Shown here piece by piece: positions 33,994 through 36,489 of a DNA stretch of 36,489 nt. The notes beneath the pieces were generated by a model. The model was given only the letters and a program-made list of their open reading frames with translations. It was not told where the DNA came from and did not search any database. The stretch comes from Chitinophagaceae bacterium (GTDB lineage: Bacteria > Bacteroidota > Bacteroidia > Chitinophagales > Chitinophagaceae). Position 1 is the first letter of the stretch; every line of letters starts with the position of its first letter. Made by a program: the position numbers and the translations under genes. Location of the stretch: positions 1-36,489 of the forward strand of contig CANGSR010000007.1 in NCBI GenBank assembly GCA_947456055.1. Reading direction: 5' to 3'.

Positions 33994-34539
33994 CTAATTG
34001 TTTATTTCGTTTATTTCCAGATTCAACTCGCCTATCAATTTGCTTATATCTACCTTTTTTGAATCACCTAATTCCCTGTCGAGGTCTACAAATCTGAAAT
34101 AGATATTTTCCAGCTCATCATCAGTAAATAGGGTGTAGGCTGTCTGGAATAACTCCTCATTTTCAACTGCGATATGGTCTAGCAGAGCCTCGGTGTATTC
34201 ATCCATTTTTTCAGAAGCAGCTACGTATTGCTTGTGTTCGAAATCGAGCTCAATAGCTCTGAGCATTTCCCTGAACCAGGTATGGTGATCATACATTTCT
34301 TTGAGGATGCCATCGGCCAATAAATCATTTTTCTTAGCCATTTCAGGGAATAGAATTTCTTCTTCCTTGTGGTGGTGGTATTGGTCGGCATATACCCTGA
34401 AGAACCGAATAAGCTCACTAATGGCCAGTTCGTATTCTTCATCGTTTATACCAATAAGGCGTTTTGCGCTACGGGCAGTTTCAATAGCACCTGTAATTAT
34501 TTCGTGCTCGTCGAACAGAACTTTAAGTGAATTATTCAT
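33994..34539 (-). CDS. Hemerythrin domain protein
   Basis: This 181-residue helical protein has hemerythrin-like iron ligands: FDEHEII near the N terminus, YHHHKEEEILFPEM, YDHHTWFREM and LLDHIAVENEELF. Such domains hold a non-haem di-iron site and bind oxygen or nitric oxide, or sense or repair damage from them. The C-terminal 30 residues extend beyond the four-helix bundle. It starts 26 bp after the SDR gene stop on the same strand, so it may be the last gene of the MocA-XdhC-SDR operon. Confidence 0.9.
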   Translation of the reverse strand: MNNSLKVLFDEHEIITGAIETARSAKRLIGINDEEYELAISELIRFFRVYADQYHHHKEEEILFPEMAKKNDLLADGILKEMYDHHTWFREMLRAIELDFEHKQYVAASEKMDEYTEALLDHIAVENEELFQTAYTLFTDDELENIYFRFVDLDRELGDSKKVDISKLIGELNLEINEINN

Positions 34540-34565
34540 AAATATTTGATTTTGAATTCGTTGAA

Positions 34566-35300
34566 TTACATATTTGCACCAATACTTTTGCCCCCATCTA
34601 CATAAATAGTTTGGCCGGTAATAAATAGAGTATTGTTTGACACAAGGAAGGAAACGGCATTGGCCACATCAGATGGTTTGCCCATACTTTTTGATGGTTG
34701 TGCATTAATCAATTGTTGCAACACATCTTTTTCCAGTTTTTGGGTAAGAGGGGTGTCAATTAGGCCAGGGGCAACTGCATTTACACTTACATTGTATTTA
34801 CCCAATTCAAGTGCTAAAACCCTGGTTAGGGACACGACTCCGGCTTTTGAAGCTGAGTAGTTGCTCTGCCCCCTGTTGCCAAGCCATGCCCTTGATGCAA
34901 TATTGACAATGCGGCCAGAATTCTGTTTCTTCATGGTGATTGCAGCCTCACGGCACATCAACCAGGTGCCCTTAAGGTTTACATTAATCACTGCATCAAA
35001 ATCATCCACGCTCATGTTCCAAATCATATTGTCACGAATGATGCCTGCATTGTTAACAACAGCTGATATGGTGCCATGTATATTAATTATTCTAGCAAAC
35101 AGTTCTTTCACCTGGCTTTCATCTGAAATATTGACCAATTCATATTGGCAGGTACTTGTTGTTAATTCATTTGCCAGTGCTTCTGGATTAGGGTCAAGAT
35201 CTACAGCTACTATATAATATCCATCATCGATTAGTCTTTTGCAAATAGCATTGCCAATTCCTTTAGCTGCGCCTGTCACTATTGCTATGGGCTTTTTCAT
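34566..35300 (-). CDS. Short-chain dehydrogenase/reductase (FabG-like)
   Basis: This is a 244-residue classical SDR oxidoreductase. It has the cofactor glycine motif TGAAKGIG (residues 9-16), NNAGI (83-87), the catalytic Ser136 in NIASRAWLGNRG, and Y148-x3-K152 (YSASK), with VDGG at the C terminus. The acidic residue after the second strand (VDLDPN) suggests NAD(H) rather than NADP(H). It resembles 3-oxoacyl-ACP reductases, but its operon position next to XdhC makes another role possible, such as a dehydrogenase acting with a molybdenum enzyme. Its ATG overlaps the XdhC stop by 4 bp. Confidence 0.93.
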   Translation of the reverse strand: MKKPIAIVTGAAKGIGNAICKRLIDDGYYIVAVDLDPNPEALANELTTSTCQYELVNISDESQVKELFARIINIHGTISAVVNNAGIIRDNMIWNMSVDDFDAVINVNLKGTWLMCREAAITMKKQNSGRIVNIASRAWLGNRGQSNYSASKAGVVSLTRVLALELGKYNVSVNAVAPGLIDTPLTQKLEKDVLQQLINAQPSKSMGKPSDVANAVSFLVSNNTLFITGQTIYVDGGKSIGANM

Positions 35301-36067
35301 AACACTTCTGTTTTGTTTTTTATTGATAATATCTTTGCTAAAATGCTGATGGCTATTTCATCGGGGCCTTCAGCACCTATTTCAATGCCAATAGGCATAT
35401 TTACCTTGTTCAATTCTTCTATTGAAGCCAATCCCTCTTCAATAAATAGCTTTTTGGTTAGTTCTACTTTTCGATGACTTCCCATCATGCCGAGGTAGGC
35501 ATGAGGTTGTTTAAGGCAATAGGCCAGAATCTGTTGGTCTATTTTATGCCCGTATGTCATGATGCAGATATAGGTTTGCCCGTCATACGGAAGAGTGGGT
35601 AAGATATGCTCATATTCTCCGCATAATTTATTAGCATCACCCATTTCTATTTCCTGGATATAATCTGCTCTGTTATCAATTAGTGTCAGTTCGAAATCGA
35701 AGTTTTTCAACAATTTCACCAGTGCCGCACCTGTGTGGCCAGCCCCGAATATGAATAGTTTGTTTTTTTTCATTACTGGTTCAATATAAATATCCAAATT
35801 GCCGCCACAACTCATTTGCAGGTCCTTGAGTAAGTCATAATGGTAAAGCTTAGGTTTCCGGTTATCAAGAGTAATTAAGGCATCTTCTATAACTTTCCGT
35901 TCTATTCTGCCACCACCTATGGTGCCTATAATCTTGCCATCGGGGTATACCAGCATTTTTGCACCAGCCTCCCTGGGTACCGAGCCCTTGGTATTAGTGA
36001 TAATGCAAATTGCAAACTCACAGTTGCTCTTTTTACCGGCAAGTATATGTTCGAATATTTCGCTCAT
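35297..36067 (-). CDS. xdhC: XdhC/CoxI family molybdenum-enzyme maturation protein
   Basis: XdhC-family proteins bind molybdenum cofactor and insert it, in sulfurated form, into xanthine dehydrogenase-type hydroxylases. Landmarks in these 256 residues are the N-terminal TNTKGSVPREAGAKMLV and GTIGGGRIE (48-56), Cys87 in MSCGG, and a Rossmann segment FIFGAGHTGAAL (106-117), followed by the C-terminal PIGIEIGAEGPDEIAISILA. It overlaps the MocA-like gene by 4 bp upstream and the SDR by 4 bp downstream, so the three are one translational unit. The target enzyme is not in the window. Confidence 0.93.
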   Translation of the reverse strand: MSEIFEHILAGKKSNCEFAICIITNTKGSVPREAGAKMLVYPDGKIIGTIGGGRIERKVIEDALITLDNRKPKLYHYDLLKDLQMSCGGNLDIYIEPVMKKNKLFIFGAGHTGAALVKLLKNFDFELTLIDNRADYIQEIEMGDANKLCGEYEHILPTLPYDGQTYICIMTYGHKIDQQILAYCLKQPHAYLGMMGSHRKVELTKKLFIEEGLASIEELNKVNMPIGIEIGAEGPDEIAISILAKILSIKNKTEVL

Positions 36068-36489
36068 GATAGAATTGCAGGTTTCTGGTTAAAAGAGAAG
36101 TACTGACTATAGTCATCGGGGGTATTAATATTTAGGATGCAACGCTCATCATTGGTAACTACCTTATATCTGTTGAAATCGCTTAAAATGTCCCTAAGGG
36201 TGGTTTTATTATCAGTTATGGTCCTTATTTTGTTGAGTATTATGCCTGATAAAAGTACAGGATGCCCTCCCTTATCATAATAGACTGGGGAGATAAAATC
36301 AGCTTTATTCTGGTGTTTTAATAAATCAGATAGCAATTGTTTAGTTACAAATGGATTGTCGATATTTTGTATGAAACAATCTGTATGCTCGCTTAATTGC
36401 TGTAGTCCTAATTGGATGCTGTATATCCTTCCTTTTTCAGGATGGTTGTTATTAATGATGGTAGCATTAGGATATTGCTTTGGATTTAG
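36064..36489 (-). CDS. MocA-like nucleotidyltransferase, 3' part only
   Basis: The frame is open to the right edge, so the N-terminal half of this gene, with its GTP/CTP-binding loop, lies outside the window; the TTG at 36336 is not a real start. The visible 141 residues contain the second half of a MobA/MocA-type fold: DCFIQNIDNPFV (metal-binding Asp of the nucleotide site), the segment YYDKGGHPVLLSG typical of these enzymes, then NINTPDDYSQYF near the C terminus. MocA attaches CMP to molybdopterin for xanthine dehydrogenase-type enzymes, which fits its 4-bp overlap with xdhC. It could instead be a related NTP transferase, but the context supports MocA. Confidence 0.85.
   Translation of the reverse strand, partial: LNPKQYPNATIINNNHPEKGRIYSIQLGLQQLSEHTDCFIQNIDNPFVTKQLLSDLLKHQNKADFISPVYYDKGGHPVLLSGIILNKIRTITDNKTTLRDILSDFNRYKVVTNDERCILNINTPDDYSQYFSFNQKPAILS

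Noticed and set aside
36064-36336. A complete 90-residue gene starting at 36336
   Set aside because: The frame continues upstream to the window edge with MocA-like sequence, so this is a cut gene rather than a small one.
33994-36489. Defence or toxin-antitoxin system at the right end
   Set aside because: The genes are well explained as molybdenum-enzyme maturation plus an SDR and hemerythrin.

Overview
The window looks like an ordinary chromosomal stretch of a member of the Bacteroidota, most likely a Chitinophagaceae or Sphingobacteriales relative. The reasons are the AT-leaning composition, the near absence of Shine-Dalgarno sequences, promoter -7 boxes of the Bacteroidota TAnnTTTG type, and typical families (DUF2911, PAS-rich cytosolic histidine kinases, secreted M14 and S9 peptidases). 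I see no rRNA, tRNA, CRISPR array, insertion sequence or prophage.

Layout. 1-1.04 kb: the 3' end of a secreted S9 prolyl-oligopeptidase-type peptidase. 1.1-4.3 kb (minus): DNA polymerase IV, an unrecognised protein with two CxxC pairs, a DUF1801 protein and a membrane-anchored LAS-type murein endopeptidase-like protein. 4.3-10.1 kb (minus): a tripartite RND efflux system (TolC-like channel, lipoprotein adaptor, inner-membrane pump), split by a small plus-strand coiled-coil/TM gene. 10.2-11.7 kb (minus): folK and a four-repeat lectin of the Oscillatoria agardhii agglutinin (OAA) family. 11.7-12.3 kb: a long non-coding region with a GC-richer, foldable block in the lectin leader. 12.3-13.5 kb (minus): a PcaF-like thiolase. 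13.7-22.5 kb (plus): aminotransferase, recN, two overlapping DUF2157-type membrane proteins, an acidic protein, a methyltransferase and an M14 peptidase. 22.6-27.9 kb: a SET-domain protein (-), an outer-membrane-type protein (+), gamma-glutamyltransferase (+), then a secreted hypothetical, DUF2911 and TfoX-N proteins (-). 28.3-33.9 kb (plus): a 1738-residue cytosolic histidine kinase with nine PAS and two GAF domains, followed 6 nt later by a single-domain response regulator. 34.0-36.5 kb (minus): a MocA-like (partial), XdhC, SDR, hemerythrin cluster, which looks like the maturation end of a molybdenum-hydroxylase locus lying mostly beyond the right edge.

The most notable items are: the OAA-family lectin, whose predicted sugar-contact residues fall at the same residue numbers as in OAA when the inner start codon is used; the structured block in its predicted leader; a recurring arrangement in which a TAnnTTTG box sits only 4-7 nt before the start codon (dinB, folK, aminotransferase, M14 peptidase), implying leaderless mRNAs; and the internally duplicated PAS/GAF kinase. 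I did not find a clear multi-gene defence or otherwise new system. The lectin and its leader are the best candidate for something undescribed.
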